The notes under the pieces are model-generated. The model made no database searches. It was not told the origin of the DNA and was given only the letters and a program-made list of their open reading frames with translations. Position numbers and translations under genes: made by a program. A stretch of DNA of 64,000 bases, taken from Lachnospiraceae bacterium. GTDB lineage: Bacteria > Bacillota > Clostridia > Lachnospirales > Lachnospiraceae. The stretch covers positions 1 to 64,000 of the forward strand of contig JAQXGF010000008.1 of NCBI GenBank assembly GCA_029006155.1. Direction: 5' to 3'. Positions 48,063 through 56,688 of this stretch are shown here, piece by piece (position 1 is the stretch's first letter; every line of letters begins with the position of its first letter).

Positions 48063-48896
48063 ATGAGAAGAAAAACGGTAAAATTTGTAAAACATATTCC
48101 GGTATACATACTGCTCTCCTTCGTTGTTGTCCTGATCCTGATGCCATTATTCTGGATGTTTAACAGCTCTTTTAAAGCGAAAGTAGAGATTCTGGCGTAC
48201 CCACCCACCTTTTTTGCAAAAGTAGCATCCATGGTGAATTTTGAAAAGCTTGCGAGAAGAATTCCGGTAATGGCATATGTTAAGAATTCAGTCATCTATG
48301 CGTTACTGACTGCAATTCCGGGTGTATTCATCAATTCGCTGGCAGGATATGCGTTTGCGCGGCTGAAATTTAAAGGCCGAAATGTATTGTTCATTATCAC
48401 ACTGGCGACTATGATGATCCCGTTTCAGGTCGTTATGATTCCACTGTATCTGGTTGTGCACAAGCTTGGAATGTATGACACATATGCAGGGCTGATCCTT
48501 CCTAAAATGGCAAATGCGATTTCGATTTTTATGATGCGATCAGCGTTTTCAGGACTTCCTGTGGAACTGGAAGAGTCAGGGAGAATTGATGGAGTGAGTG
48601 AATTTGGGCTTTTCTGGAGGATTATGCTTCCTCAGTGTAAGCCGACGATAGTTACACTGATTATTTTAGGAGTAAATGGTGCGTGGAACGATCTGGTATG
48701 GCCGCTTCTTGTGACGGGAGACATTTCAATGCGAACACTGTCAAATGGACTGGCACTGTTTGTTGGAACAGATACGGTTGAATATGGTGCCGCATTTGCG
48801 GGTGCCCTGATCTCGATACTGCCGATGCTGGTTCTTTATCTGATTGGACAGCGCTATTTTGTAGAAGGTACGGTTACAAGTGGATTAAAGGGATGA
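48063..48896 (+). CDS. Carbohydrate ABC transporter permease (MalG/UgpE type)
   Basis: A 277-residue permease, paralogue of the gene at 38014: EAA region ELEESGRIDGVSEFGLFWRI, C terminus RYFVEGTVTSGLKG. Note Ser for Ala in the EAA core. RBS is ggaggg at 48051-48056. A terminator follows. Confidence 0.92.
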   Translation: MRRKTVKFVKHIPVYILLSFVVVLILMPLFWMFNSSFKAKVEILAYPPTFFAKVASMVNFEKLARRIPVMAYVKNSVIYALLTAIPGVFINSLAGYAFARLKFKGRNVLFIITLATMMIPFQVVMIPLYLVVHKLGMYDTYAGLILPKMANAISIFMMRSAFSGLPVELEESGRIDGVSEFGLFWRIMLPQCKPTIVTLIILGVNGAWNDLVWPLLVTGDISMRTLSNGLALFVGTDTVEYGAAFAGALISILPMLVLYLIGQRYFVEGTVTSGLKG

Positions 48897-48903
48897 AAAA
48901 GAC

Positions 48904-48940
48904 GGCCAGTGGAATTCGCGGAAATTTCACTGGCCTGTTT
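48904..48940 (+). terminator. Terminator of sugar importer 2
   Basis: Arms ggccagtg (48904-48911) and cactggcc (48928-48935), an inner aatt pairing, then tgttt. The structured repeat begins right after it. Confidence 0.8.
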
Positions 48941-49059
48941 AACCGAATCAAGCAAGTCCCCTGCTTCCATTGCGCAAAGCAATAAGCAGTGGGTTGGGAC
49001 TTGCTTGTATCAGGAGTGGCGTAAGCCACTCCTGATAAGCTGCGAAGCAACATTCGGTT
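48941..49059. repeat. About 120-nt multi-arm repeat, copy 2
   Basis: Closing stem aaccgaat (48941-48948) / attcggtt (49052-49059). Arm 1: caagcaagtccc against gggacttgcttg, enclosing ctgctt/aagcag and attgc/gcaat. Arm 2: atcaggagtggc against gccactcctgat. A short third arm follows. It is nearly identical to the copy at 55475, and both sit directly after a terminator. Confidence 0.75.
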
Positions 49060-49141
49060 ATGAGCAAGTAGCGAAGCGGATTGCGAATATCCGCTTGACC
49101 CGAATCAAGCAAATCCCCTGCTTCCATTGCGAATATCCGCT
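49060..49141. repeat. Small-motif copies after the multi-arm repeat
   Basis: Contains agtagcgaagcggattgcgaatatccgctt (the hairpin agcggat/atccgct; motif 49079-49095), then a partial second start of the large element (cgaatcaagcaaatcccctg) running straight into another copy of the small motif (49126-49141). This looks like a deletion or recombination product. The remaining 49142-49252 holds no gene. Confidence 0.65.
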
Positions 49142-49252
49142 TGACCTGTAAACAACAGCGGTGTGCGCATGTGCTGAAGTGCCGGTTTGGTTAGTAAATG
49201 GTGTGGCAGAAACTGTCATACGTGTTGCGTGGACTTGAGGGAAGGAGAAAAA

Positions 49253-50134
49253 ATGGGAATTTTGAGATACAATTATCGTTCAGAAATGCTTGGAATGCAT
49301 ACGGATATTACAATTACTTACCCGTCAGGAAATTATACCTGTTATCATCCGGCAGAAGAGAAAGAAGAAGGAAAGGCTGGGATTTTTAAAAAGGGTGAAA
49401 TTCTGTACCAGCCGGATATGAAGCTGCCAACGGTCTACATTCTTCATGGCGGGGGAGACGACGACAGCCTGCTGTACCGATATACACGGCTGGAATATTA
49501 TGCAGAGCAGAACAATGTTATGACGGTTACAGCACAGGCGCATGACAGTTTCTTTATTAATACGGCTTACGGAATTCCGTATTTTACCTTTTTCACGGAG
49601 GAACTTCCGACGGTTGTACGGTCTCTGTTCGCATCATCCACGCGCAGGGAAGACAACTTTCTGATTGGCATGGCAATGGGAGGCAATGCAGCACTGATGA
49701 TGGCAATGAAACGTCCGGATTTGTTTGCGGCCTGTGTGGATCTGTCTGGTGGGATTGGATGCAGCCTGGACAGCAAATATTTTGTGGAAAGTTTTGACCA
49801 GATCCGGATGCCAAAGATGTACGGCGCCTTTGATGATCCGAGACAACTGAAAGATTCGGAGTTTGACATCGGATATCAGGCCAGAAAGAATCTGGAAAAT
49901 AAGGTAGAGCTGCCAGAACTGTATTTGGCAGTAGGCGAGAATGATTTTATCCGGGATGTGGTGCGAAAAGATCGTAATGAATTGCTTCGCCTTGGAATTC
50001 CGTTTCATTATGAAGAGGCGCCTGGTCTGGGACACGAGTGGGACTTTTGGGATCGGTATATGAAAAAAGCACTGGATGAGTGGCTGCCTCTTCCGGGAAG
50101 AGACAGAAGGCAGGAAAAAATAAAAATTCATTGA
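49253..50134 (+). CDS. Esterase-family protein with Ser-to-Ala nucleophile change
   Basis: A 293-residue member of the same esterase group as the genes at 28722 and 29552 (start ATG 49253, gaaggag at 49241-49247). Oxyanion segment VYILHGGGDDDSLLYRY and His in GLGHEWDFWDRY are kept, but the elbow reads IGMAMGG: codon 141 is gca (49673-49675), where paralogues have a Ser codon. The catalytic acid region also differs (GENDF for GTEDF). It is probably inactive as a classical esterase, perhaps a binding or regulatory relative, unless another residue serves. It lies after importer 2. Confidence 0.82.
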   Translation: MGILRYNYRSEMLGMHTDITITYPSGNYTCYHPAEEKEEGKAGIFKKGEILYQPDMKLPTVYILHGGGDDDSLLYRYTRLEYYAEQNNVMTVTAQAHDSFFINTAYGIPYFTFFTEELPTVVRSLFASSTRREDNFLIGMAMGGNAALMMAMKRPDLFAACVDLSGGIGCSLDSKYFVESFDQIRMPKMYGAFDDPRQLKDSEFDIGYQARKNLENKVELPELYLAVGENDFIRDVVRKDRNELLRLGIPFHYEEAPGLGHEWDFWDRYMKKALDEWLPLPGRDRRQEKIKIH

Positions 50135-50185
50135 GAAAACAAAAGAAATCGTCTATACTTAGAAACCGTGTATAGACGATTTTTT
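50131..50185 (+). promoter_or_regulatory. Promoter overlapped by a long palindrome (copy 2)
   Basis: TTGAGA (50131-50136, overlapping the stop of the previous gene), 17 bases, TATACT (50154-50159). Inverted repeat aaatcgtctatac (50146-50158) / gtatagacgattt (50170-50182), followed by T. Same design and nearly the same bases as at 19440. It precedes the EamA gene, and may end transcription from upstream. Confidence 0.6.
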
Positions 50186-50310
50186 GATGGAATGGCCATG
50201 GAGCGGCTATTTGCTTATGAGCAGGTGGAGATGCTGGTTCTGTCAGAAGGATCGCGGGCTGGATTATAAATATCCGCTCATTTTATTTACATTTGATGAG
50301 GAGGAACATT

Positions 50311-51231
50311 ATGGACAACACAAAAAAACGCACCGCAGCCGGTACCGCGATGGCGCTGCTTGGGGGAGCCTTCTGGGGGCTTTCGGGTGTGTGCGGACAG
50401 TATCTGTTTCAGACGAAGGAGATGACGGCGACGTGGCTTGTACCGGTACGGCTGTTTGTGTCGGGGCTTTTGCTGCTGATCTTTTTTCTGGTAAGAGATC
50501 CAAAGAAAACACTTTCCGTTTGGAAAAATAAGAAGACAGCGTTTGACCTTCTGATTTATTCGTTTGCGGGTATTATGCTCTGCCAGTATGCGTATTTTCA
50601 GACGATTGAGTGGTCAAATGCGGGTACGGCTACGGTCGTTCAGTACATTGGCCCGGCACTGATCGTTGTATTTGTTTGCATCAGCACACACCGGAAACCA
50701 CTTCCGAAAGAAATTGTGGCGGTGGTTCTGGCACTTGCCGGTATTTTTGTGATTGCGACGCATGGCAATCCGGGGACACTGGTGCTCTCCAGACGCGCAC
50801 TTGTCATGGGGCTGCTCTCTGCATTTGCGGTAGTGGTCTACACCGTGCAGCCGGTGGAGCTTCTGAAACAGTATGAGGCGCCGATGATCCTTGCCTGGGG
50901 CATGCTCATAGGCGGAACGGTGCTGATGATCGCATTCCGGCCGTGGAACCATATGCCGATCGTGGATGCAAAGACGATTGAGATTGTACTTTATATTATT
51001 GTGTTTGGAACGATGGCAGGATTTTCCATGTACATGCAGAGCGTGAAGCTGATCGGAGGCGTGAAGGCCGGGCTGTATGCCTGCATCGAGCCGGTAGCGG
51101 CGACGATTCTGTCGGTTGTATGGATGAAAGTACAGTTTGCCCCGATGGATCTGCTCGGATTTGCGCTGATTCTGGCGACGATTTTTGTGCTGGCGATTCC
51201 GGGCAAAGAAGAGAAAGCCGCGACGAAGTAA
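50311..51231 (+). CDS. EamA/DMT-family transporter
   Basis: A 306-residue carrier with ten membrane segments in two EamA repeats: AMALLGGAFWGLSGVCGQYL at the start, YFQTIEWSNAGTATVVQYIG, and IGGVKAGLYACIEPVAATIL in the second half. Start ATG 50311 behind gaggagg (50298-50304); the frame opens at 50293. Probably exports amino acids or other metabolites; substrate unknown. Last accessory gene before the ribosomal genes resume. A degenerate small motif lies at 50262-50278. Confidence 0.9.
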   Translation: MDNTKKRTAAGTAMALLGGAFWGLSGVCGQYLFQTKEMTATWLVPVRLFVSGLLLLIFFLVRDPKKTLSVWKNKKTAFDLLIYSFAGIMLCQYAYFQTIEWSNAGTATVVQYIGPALIVVFVCISTHRKPLPKEIVAVVLALAGIFVIATHGNPGTLVLSRRALVMGLLSAFAVVVYTVQPVELLKQYEAPMILAWGMLIGGTVLMIAFRPWNHMPIVDAKTIEIVLYIIVFGTMAGFSMYMQSVKLIGGVKAGLYACIEPVAATILSVVWMKVQFAPMDLLGFALILATIFVLAIPGKEEKAATK

Positions 51232-51469
51232 AACGAAATTACCGATGATTTTTCAGAAAAACGAGATTCCTAAAAAGATTTTGGTCAAAGTTCTGCATAC
51301 TTCTGGAGATAAGAGTTGTGGCTGGCCAGGATAGCAGAGCCCTGGATGAAAAATAGTTGCGAAACAAATAGAAAACGCCAGATGAAAATCAGAAACTTGG
51401 CGAAACTGCCCAAATTGTAGAAGACACAGAGAAATGTGTAAAAACCCTGAAAATAAGCGAAAAAATCGC

Positions 51470-51498
51470 TTGCATTTTCCAAAAACCGGTGTTATACT
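51470..51498 (+). promoter_or_regulatory. Promoter of the rpmJ-rplQ half-operon
   Basis: TTGCAT (51470-51475), 17 bases, TATACT (51493-51498). It gives the displaced alpha-operon genes a promoter of their own. The stretch 51232-51469 before it is A-rich and I see no gene in it. Confidence 0.75.
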
Positions 51499-51517
51499 GA
51501 TAAACGAGCTTTCGGGG

Positions 51518-51542
51518 AGACACTCTCTCTGTGTCTTTTTTT
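51518..51542 (+). terminator. Attenuator-like terminator in the rpmJ leader
   Basis: agacac (51518-51523), loop tctctct, gtgtct (51531-51536), then seven T, about 15 bases after the predicted transcription start and 50 bases before rpmJ. It could set the basal read-through or respond to a regulator. Confidence 0.6.
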
Positions 51543-51592
51543 GCCCAAAAGTTCAAGAAGCAGAGAACAAATGGTGAAAGGAGGATTAACCA

Positions 51593-51706
51593 ATGAAGGT
51601 TAGATCATCAGTAAAACCGATCTGTGAGAAGTGCAAGGTCATCAAGAGAAAGGGCAGCATCCGGATCATCTGCGAGAACCCGAAGCACAAACAGAGACAG
51701 GGTTAA
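51593..51706 (+). CDS. rpmJ: 50S ribosomal protein L36
   Basis: A 37-residue protein ([20 protein letters not shown]) with the zinc-ribbon ligands CxxC, a later Cys and a His (CENPKH). Normally it follows infA directly; here it is 44 kb away. RBS is aaggagg at 51578-51584. Confidence 0.96.
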   Translation: MKVRSSVKPICEKCKVIKRKGSIRIICENPKHKQRQG

Positions 51707-52116
51707 TTCAAAATCGGCGGAACTGACGATGGTTTTCCATCCGTCACAGACTGTTCGGACGGAGTTCATCTGAACGTGATTCTTATTTATATAGAAGCAT
51801 TTCAGAGGAATGCAGAAGAACAGCAACAGAAGTTCAATATAACGATGGAATAAATGAGAATACAATTCTTTTATATATAGATTATATTTATAGATAGTAA
51901 GGATTTTATTTCGTTGCGATATTGCTTTTAATACCGATCCAGGATTTTGGCAGTCCACGGTTCTGTGCGAAACCGCTGTGCGCAGAAGCTGTATGCCTCG
52001 CAAGGACGCTGTCACAGGTTCATGGCTTAATGGATTGGAAAGGCCGCAGGTGTGCTGCGGCTGGGCAGTGCATATTGCCCCAGTTAGAGACAATAAGAAA
52101 ATGGAGGAACAATTAC
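51707..52116 (+). other. 410-base structured leader between rpmJ and rpsM
   Basis: No gene is visible. Hairpins include tccgtc/gacgga (about 51739-51763), ccgcag/ctgcgg (about 52043-52060) and ctgggca/tgcccag (about 52060-52082). The last two are just before the RBS ggagga (52103-52108) of rpsM. The middle is very AT-rich. It may be an autoregulatory ribosomal-protein leader or an insertion remnant. Confidence 0.5.
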
Positions 52117-52485
52117 ATGGCTCGAATTGCTGGTGTAGACTTACCAAGAGAAAAACGTGTAGAGATCGGTCTGACTTATATCTACGGAATCGGCAGAACA
52201 AGTGCAGACAAGATTCTCGCTGCAGCGAATGTAAATCCTGATACTCGTGTCAGAGATCTGACAGATGAGGAAGTTGGAAGAATCCGCGATATCATCGACG
52301 AGCAGTATATGGTAGAGGGTGACCTCAGAAGAGAGACCGCTCTGAACATCAAGAGACTGCAGGAAATCGGATGCTACAGAGGTATCCGTCACAGAAAGGG
52401 ACTTCCGGTTCGTGGTCAGAAGACGAAGACCAACGCAAGAACCAGAAAGGGTCCGAAGAGAACAGTAGCGAACAAGAAGAAGTAA
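52117..52485 (+). CDS. rpsM: 30S ribosomal protein S13
   Basis: A 122-residue S13 ([20 protein letters not shown]) with [14 protein letters not shown] and the basic C-terminal [20 protein letters not shown]. It contacts the large subunit from the 30S head. The open frame extends upstream to 51922, but ATG 52117 with ggagga fits the family start. Confidence 0.97.
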   Translation: MARIAGVDLPREKRVEIGLTYIYGIGRTSADKILAAANVNPDTRVRDLTDEEVGRIRDIIDEQYMVEGDLRRETALNIKRLQEIGCYRGIRHRKGLPVRGQKTKTNARTRKGPKRTVANKKK

Positions 52486-52542
52486 GCATTACAGGAATGG
52501 TGCGTACGACATTTAATTTGAAGAAAGTAGGTTAGTTTAGAT

Positions 52543-52944
52543 ATGGCAGCAGCTAAAAAAGTTACAAAAAAAGTGACAAAAAAGCGTGTAAGAAAAAACG
52601 TTGAACACGGACAGGCACATATCCAGTCATCCTTCAATAACACAATCGTTACTCTGACGGATGCACAGGGAAATGCATTATCATGGGCAAGTGCCGGCGG
52701 TCTTGGATTCAGAGGTTCAAAGAAATCTACTCCGTATGCAGCACAGATGGCAGCAGAGACTGCTACAAAGGCAGCATTAATTCACGGTCTGAAGACAGTT
52801 GATGTATTCGTAAAGGGTCCGGGATCAGGACGCGAGGCAGCAATCCGTGCGCTTTCCGCAAACGGTCTTGATGTAGTAAGTATCCGCGACGTGACACCGG
52901 TTCCGCACAATGGATGCCGTCCGCCGAAGCGCAGAAGAGTCTAA
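52543..52944 (+). CDS. rpsK: 30S ribosomal protein S11
   Basis: A 133-residue S11 with [30 protein letters not shown] and the C-terminal [12 protein letters not shown]. It lines the mRNA exit region of the 30S platform. The lysine-rich N terminus ([15 protein letters not shown]) is slightly extended. The ribosome site is weak (aagtaggtt). Confidence 0.97.
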   Translation: MAAAKKVTKKVTKKRVRKNVEHGQAHIQSSFNNTIVTLTDAQGNALSWASAGGLGFRGSKKSTPYAAQMAAETATKAALIHGLKTVDVFVKGPGSGREAAIRALSANGLDVVSIRDVTPVPHNGCRPPKRRRV

Positions 52945-52963
52945 TCAGGGAGGTCTATAGAAA

Positions 52964-53557
52964 ATGGCAGTTAACAGAGTTCCGGTCCTTAAAAGATGCA
53001 GATCACTTGGTCTTGATCCGATTTATTTAGGAATTGATAAAAAGTCTAACAGAGAGTTAAAGCGCGCAAACCGTAAGGTAAGCGAGTATGGCCTTCAGCT
53101 TCGCGAGAAGCAGAAAGCAAAATTCATCTACGGCGTACTTGAGAAGCCGTTCCGTAACTACTACAAGAAAGCAGACAGAATGCAGGGCCAGACTGGTGCA
53201 AACCTGATGACGCTTCTGGAGTGCAGACTGGACAACGTAGTATTCCGTATGGGTCTTGCAAGAACCAGAAAGGAAGCCAGACAGATCGTTGACCACAAGC
53301 ATGTTCTTGTAAACGGCAAGCAGGTAAACATCCCGTCCTACCTTGTAAAGGTTGGCGATGTAGTAGAAATCAAAGAGAAGTGCAAAGGATCTCAGAGATA
53401 CAAAGATATCCTTGAGGTAACCGGTGGCAGACTCGTTCCGGAGTGGATCGAGGCAGATCAGGAAGCTCTGAAGGGAACCATCAAAGAGTACCCGACCAGA
53501 GAGATGATCGATGTTCCGGTAAACGAAGTGCTTATCGTCGAGCTGTATTCTAAGTAA
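52964..53557 (+). CDS. rpsD: 30S ribosomal protein S4
   Basis: A 197-residue S4 (MAVNRVPVLKRCRSLGLDPI) of the Cys-poor type, with the S4 RNA-binding domain MGLARTRKEARQIVDHKHVL. It nucleates 16S assembly and often regulates its own operon. RBS is gggaggt at 52947-52953. Hairpins in the following 107 bases precede rpoA. Confidence 0.97.
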   Translation: MAVNRVPVLKRCRSLGLDPIYLGIDKKSNRELKRANRKVSEYGLQLREKQKAKFIYGVLEKPFRNYYKKADRMQGQTGANLMTLLECRLDNVVFRMGLARTRKEARQIVDHKHVLVNGKQVNIPSYLVKVGDVVEIKEKCKGSQRYKDILEVTGGRLVPEWIEADQEALKGTIKEYPTREMIDVPVNEVLIVELYSK

Positions 53558-53664
53558 TCTTAACGTCACCCTCAACCATAAGCAACCCAGAGGACGCACG
53601 TTAAGGCGTGCGAAGGTCATTGGATTCCTGCGGGAATCCATGACATATAAGGAGGGCCGAAATA

Positions 53665-54630
53665 GTGTTCGATTTCAACAAACCAAAAATTGAAATAGCA
53701 GAAATGTCAGATGATAAAAGATTTGGAAGATTTGTAGTTGAACCGCTCGAGAGAGGCTATGGCACAACCCTGGGAAATTCCCTGAGAAGAATTATGCTTT
53801 CTTCCCTGCCGGGTGCTGCTGTAAGCCAGGTTAAAATCGACGGTGTGCTGCATGAATTCAGCTCTATCCCTGGCGTAAAAGAAGACGTTACAGAAATCAT
53901 TATGAATATCAAATCACTGGCAATCCGCAATACCAGTGAGACGAATGAAGCAAAAGGTGCGTACATTGAATTTGAAGGTGAAGGAGTCGTGACCGGTGCT
54001 GATATCCAGGTGGATCAGGACATCGAGATCATGAATCCGGATCAGGTCATCGCTCATTTAAATGGCGGCGCAGACAGCAAGCTCTACATGGAGCTGACCA
54101 TTACCAAGGGTCGTGGCTATGTCAGCGCAGACAAGGGCAAGACCGATGATATGCCGATCGGCGTGATCGCCGTTGATGCGATCTATACACCGGTAGAGCG
54201 TGTCAACCTCATGATTGAGAATACGCGTGTAGGTCAGGTTACCGATTACGATAAGCTGACGCTGGATGTATATACAAATGCAACTCTGGCTCCGGATGAG
54301 GCAGTCAGCCTTGCAGCAAAGGTATTAAGTGCACACCTTGGCCTGTTCATCGATTTGTCTGAGAACGCAAAGTCCGCAGAAGTCATGATCGAGAAGGAAG
54401 ACAATGAGAAGGAGAAAGTGCTTGAGATGAATATCGATGAGCTGGAGCTTTCCGTCCGTTCCTTCAACTGCCTGAAGCGTGCAGGAATCAATACCGTAGA
54501 AGAGCTTTGCAACCGGACTTCCGAGGATATGATGAAGGTGCGTAACCTTGGTCGCAAGTCTCTCGAAGAAGTACTTGGCAAGCTCAAAGAGCTGGGTCTC
54601 TCCCTGAATCCGAGCGACGACCAGCAGTAA
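53665..54630 (+). CDS. rpoA: RNA polymerase alpha subunit
   Basis: A 321-residue alpha subunit: N-terminal dimerisation domain ([20 protein letters not shown]) and C-terminal DNA/activator-binding domain ([20 protein letters not shown] then [11 protein letters not shown]). GTG start at 53665 behind ggaggg (53651-53656). The leader just before, tgacatataaggagggccg, resembles the repeat sequences at 31637 and 55597. Confidence 0.97.
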   Translation: MFDFNKPKIEIAEMSDDKRFGRFVVEPLERGYGTTLGNSLRRIMLSSLPGAAVSQVKIDGVLHEFSSIPGVKEDVTEIIMNIKSLAIRNTSETNEAKGAYIEFEGEGVVTGADIQVDQDIEIMNPDQVIAHLNGGADSKLYMELTITKGRGYVSADKGKTDDMPIGVIAVDAIYTPVERVNLMIENTRVGQVTDYDKLTLDVYTNATLAPDEAVSLAAKVLSAHLGLFIDLSENAKSAEVMIEKEDNEKEKVLEMNIDELELSVRSFNCLKRAGINTVEELCNRTSEDMMKVRNLGRKSLEEVLGKLKELGLSLNPSDDQQ

Positions 54631-54875
54631 GAAAAGCAAGACCCTCAGTGCTCGATGATATCCGACAGGAGACTGGCCAAGGACAGCAAGGCAGATAGTA
54701 TGTGTCTTGCTGAGCAGACAGTTACGGGCAAATAGTGGAACTGGATGGAGAAGTTCCGCTTGAATGAGGAGGACACGAAGGCAAACTTCCGGATATAGAG
54801 TCCGGGAGATGAGACAACGTGCGATCAGTAAGACCGATGTGCCTGGTCACACGTCCCGAATGGAGGAAAATAAAA
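54631..54875 (+). other. 245-base leader between rpoA and rplQ
   Basis: No gene is visible. Short hairpins such as ccgga/tccgg (about 54790-54807) occur, and the RBS tggagga (54861-54867) precedes rplQ. Longer than usual for this gene pair. Confidence 0.4.
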
Positions 54876-55412
54876 ATGGCAGGTTATAGAAAACTCAGCA
54901 GAACATCCGATCAGAGAAAGGCTCTGCTCAGAAACCAGGTAACAGCACTCATCTACAGAGGCAAGATCGTTACCACAGAGCAGAAGGCGAAGGAAGTTCG
55001 TAAGATCGCTGAAGGCATCATCGCTATGGCAGTACGTGAGAAGGACAACTTCGATACCGTAAAAGTTACCGCTAAGGTTCCGCGCAAGGATCAGGACGGT
55101 AAGAGAGTGAAAGAAGTCGTAGATGGCAAGAAAGTTACCGTATACGATGAAGTTGAGAAGGAGATCAAGAAGGATCAGCCGAGCAGACTGCACGCACGTC
55201 GTCAGATGCTGAAGGTTCTTTACCCGGTAACCGAGGTTCCGACCGAGGCAGCTGGCAAGAAGAAGAACACGAAGGAAATCGATCTGACTGCAAAGCTTTT
55301 CGACGAGATCGCTCCGAAGTATGCAGACCGCAATGGTGGTTACACCAGAATCGTTAAGATCGGTCAGCGTAAGGGCGACGGAGCTATGGAAGTAGTTCTG
55401 GAGCTGGTATAA
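54876..55412 (+). CDS. rplQ: 50S ribosomal protein L17, long form
   Basis: A 178-residue L17 ([20 protein letters not shown]) with the core [19 protein letters not shown] and the end [20 protein letters not shown]. It carries an insertion of about 50 residues after residue 60 ([20 protein letters not shown] region) compared with the usual 115-130-residue form. I have the impression that long L17s are typical of Lachnospiraceae. ATG 54876 was chosen over the frame from 54819 by family start and tggagga. Confidence 0.96.
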   Translation: MAGYRKLSRTSDQRKALLRNQVTALIYRGKIVTTEQKAKEVRKIAEGIIAMAVREKDNFDTVKVTAKVPRKDQDGKRVKEVVDGKKVTVYDEVEKEIKKDQPSRLHARRQMLKVLYPVTEVPTEAAGKKKNTKEIDLTAKLFDEIAPKYADRNGGYTRIVKIGQRKGDGAMEVVLELV

Positions 55413-55429
55413 TTCCGAGATAGTAAGAG

Positions 55430-55474
55430 ATCCCTCTGTGAGGTCGTGATGAGCGATCCGCAGGGGGATTTTTT
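55430..55474 (+). terminator. Terminator of the ribosomal half-operon
   Basis: atccctctg (55430-55438) pairs with cagggggat (55461-55469) including one G-U, followed by six T. The multi-arm repeat starts at the next base. Confidence 0.8.
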
Positions 55475-55594
55475 AACCGAATCAAGCAAGTCCCCTGCTT
55501 CAATTGCGCGAAGCGATAAGCAGTGGGTTGGGATTTGCTTGTATCAGGAGTGGCTTGTACCACTCCTGATAAGCTGTGAAGCAGCCATTCGGTT
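55475..55594. repeat. About 120-nt multi-arm repeat, copy 3
   Basis: Closing stem aaccgaat (55475-55482) / attcggtt (55587-55594). Arms: caagcaagtccc / gggatttgcttg (one G-U where copy 2 has G-C), ctgctt/aagcag, atcaggagtgg / ccactcctgat, and gctg/cagc. Changes relative to copy 2 mostly keep the pairing. Confidence 0.75.
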
Positions 55595-55756
55595 ATGACA
55601 TATCACAAGGAGGGACCCGCTTGCGGGAGGATTCCTTGTGATCCGACAAGTAGCGAAGCTAGGCCCCGCAGCAGTGGCCCCGCAGCAGGCCCCGCAGCAA
55701 AGCTGCAGGGATGAGCTGCAGAGATGAGCTGCAGGGATGGATTGCGAATATCCGCT
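55595..55756. repeat. Composite repeat tail with GC-rich iterations
   Basis: Hairpin atcacaagga (55602-55611) / tccttgtgat (55633-55642), then aagtagcgaagctaggccccgcagcag, three iterations of ccccgcagcag, three of gagctgcag-type, and the small motif gattgcgaatatccgct (55740-55756). Same order as 31635-31744. It ends 24 bases before the HAD gene, with its RBS between them. Confidence 0.65.
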
Positions 55757-55780
55757 AGACTACAGAAAGGAGCGGAAATC

Positions 55781-56605
55781 ATGGGAATCAAATTAGTGGC
55801 AAGTGATCTGGATGGCACCTTATTTACGGATGAAAAGACCATTTCGGATGAGACGCGCAGGACGCTGGAGGAGATTACCGAAAAAGGAATTTTGTTTGTC
55901 CCGTGTACCGGAAGGGCATTTGCTTCGGTGCCGGAACTGGTGCGGACGCTTCCGGGCGTTCAGTATATGATCGCTTCGAACGGAGCCTCGATTTACCACG
56001 TAGAAACCGGCGAACGAGTATACGGCTGTACGATTTCAGCCGATTCGGTAGCGCGCATTCTGGCGCTTCCGATGCCAGAAGAGATGACATTTGAGGTACA
56101 GATTCAGGGGCAGTCCTATACGGAGCAGCGCTATATTGATGACCCGGCGCGGTTTGGAGCGACCGGATTTGGCGTGCAGTATATCCGGACGACCCGTCAT
56201 GCCGTGGAGGATATCCGGACATTTGCTAAGGAGCACAAGGCAGAGCTGGACGGGATGACTTTTGTGAGCGCGAATCGTGAGCTGAGAGAATCCTTCTGGA
56301 AGCAGTTGGAGGATACCGTGCCGGACATCCGGATTACCTCTTCCGTGCCGCATCTGATCGAGATCGGCCATATCGACGCAGACAAGGGAAAAACGCTTGC
56401 GCGCTTTTTACGGATGCGTGGCATCGGCACAGACGAAGCGATGGCCTTTGGGGATGCGGGCAATGATATTTCGATGCTTACGGCGGTCAAATACGGGATT
56501 GCGATGGAAAATGCGACCGACGAGTGCAAGGCTGCGGCGTATGCGATTGCAGAGGAGAATAATGCGGACGGCGTGGCGAAAATGATCCGGAAGTATTGCC
56601 TGTGA
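55781..56605 (+). CDS. HAD-superfamily (Cof-type) phosphatase
   Basis: A 274-residue Cof/YbiV-type hydrolase: motif I SDLDGTLF with the nucleophile Asp near residue 9, motif II PCTGRAF, lysine in HIDADKGKTLARFL, motif IV FGDAGNDISML. Such enzymes dephosphorylate sugar phosphates or cofactors. ATG 55781 follows aaggag (55767-55772). Confidence 0.92.
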   Translation: MGIKLVASDLDGTLFTDEKTISDETRRTLEEITEKGILFVPCTGRAFASVPELVRTLPGVQYMIASNGASIYHVETGERVYGCTISADSVARILALPMPEEMTFEVQIQGQSYTEQRYIDDPARFGATGFGVQYIRTTRHAVEDIRTFAKEHKAELDGMTFVSANRELRESFWKQLEDTVPDIRITSSVPHLIEIGHIDADKGKTLARFLRMRGIGTDEAMAFGDAGNDISMLTAVKYGIAMENATDECKAAAYAIAEENNADGVAKMIRKYCL

Positions 56606-56688
56606 AATAGAAAATTCACTCTGGGATGTTTCGGGATTTCATGGTAGAATAGAAGGCACCAAAGAAAAAATACACGGGGGTAAAAAGT

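Noticed and set aside
48941..49141. CRISPR array
   Set aside because: Repeated pieces are unevenly spaced, differ in length, form internal hairpins, and no cas genes are near.
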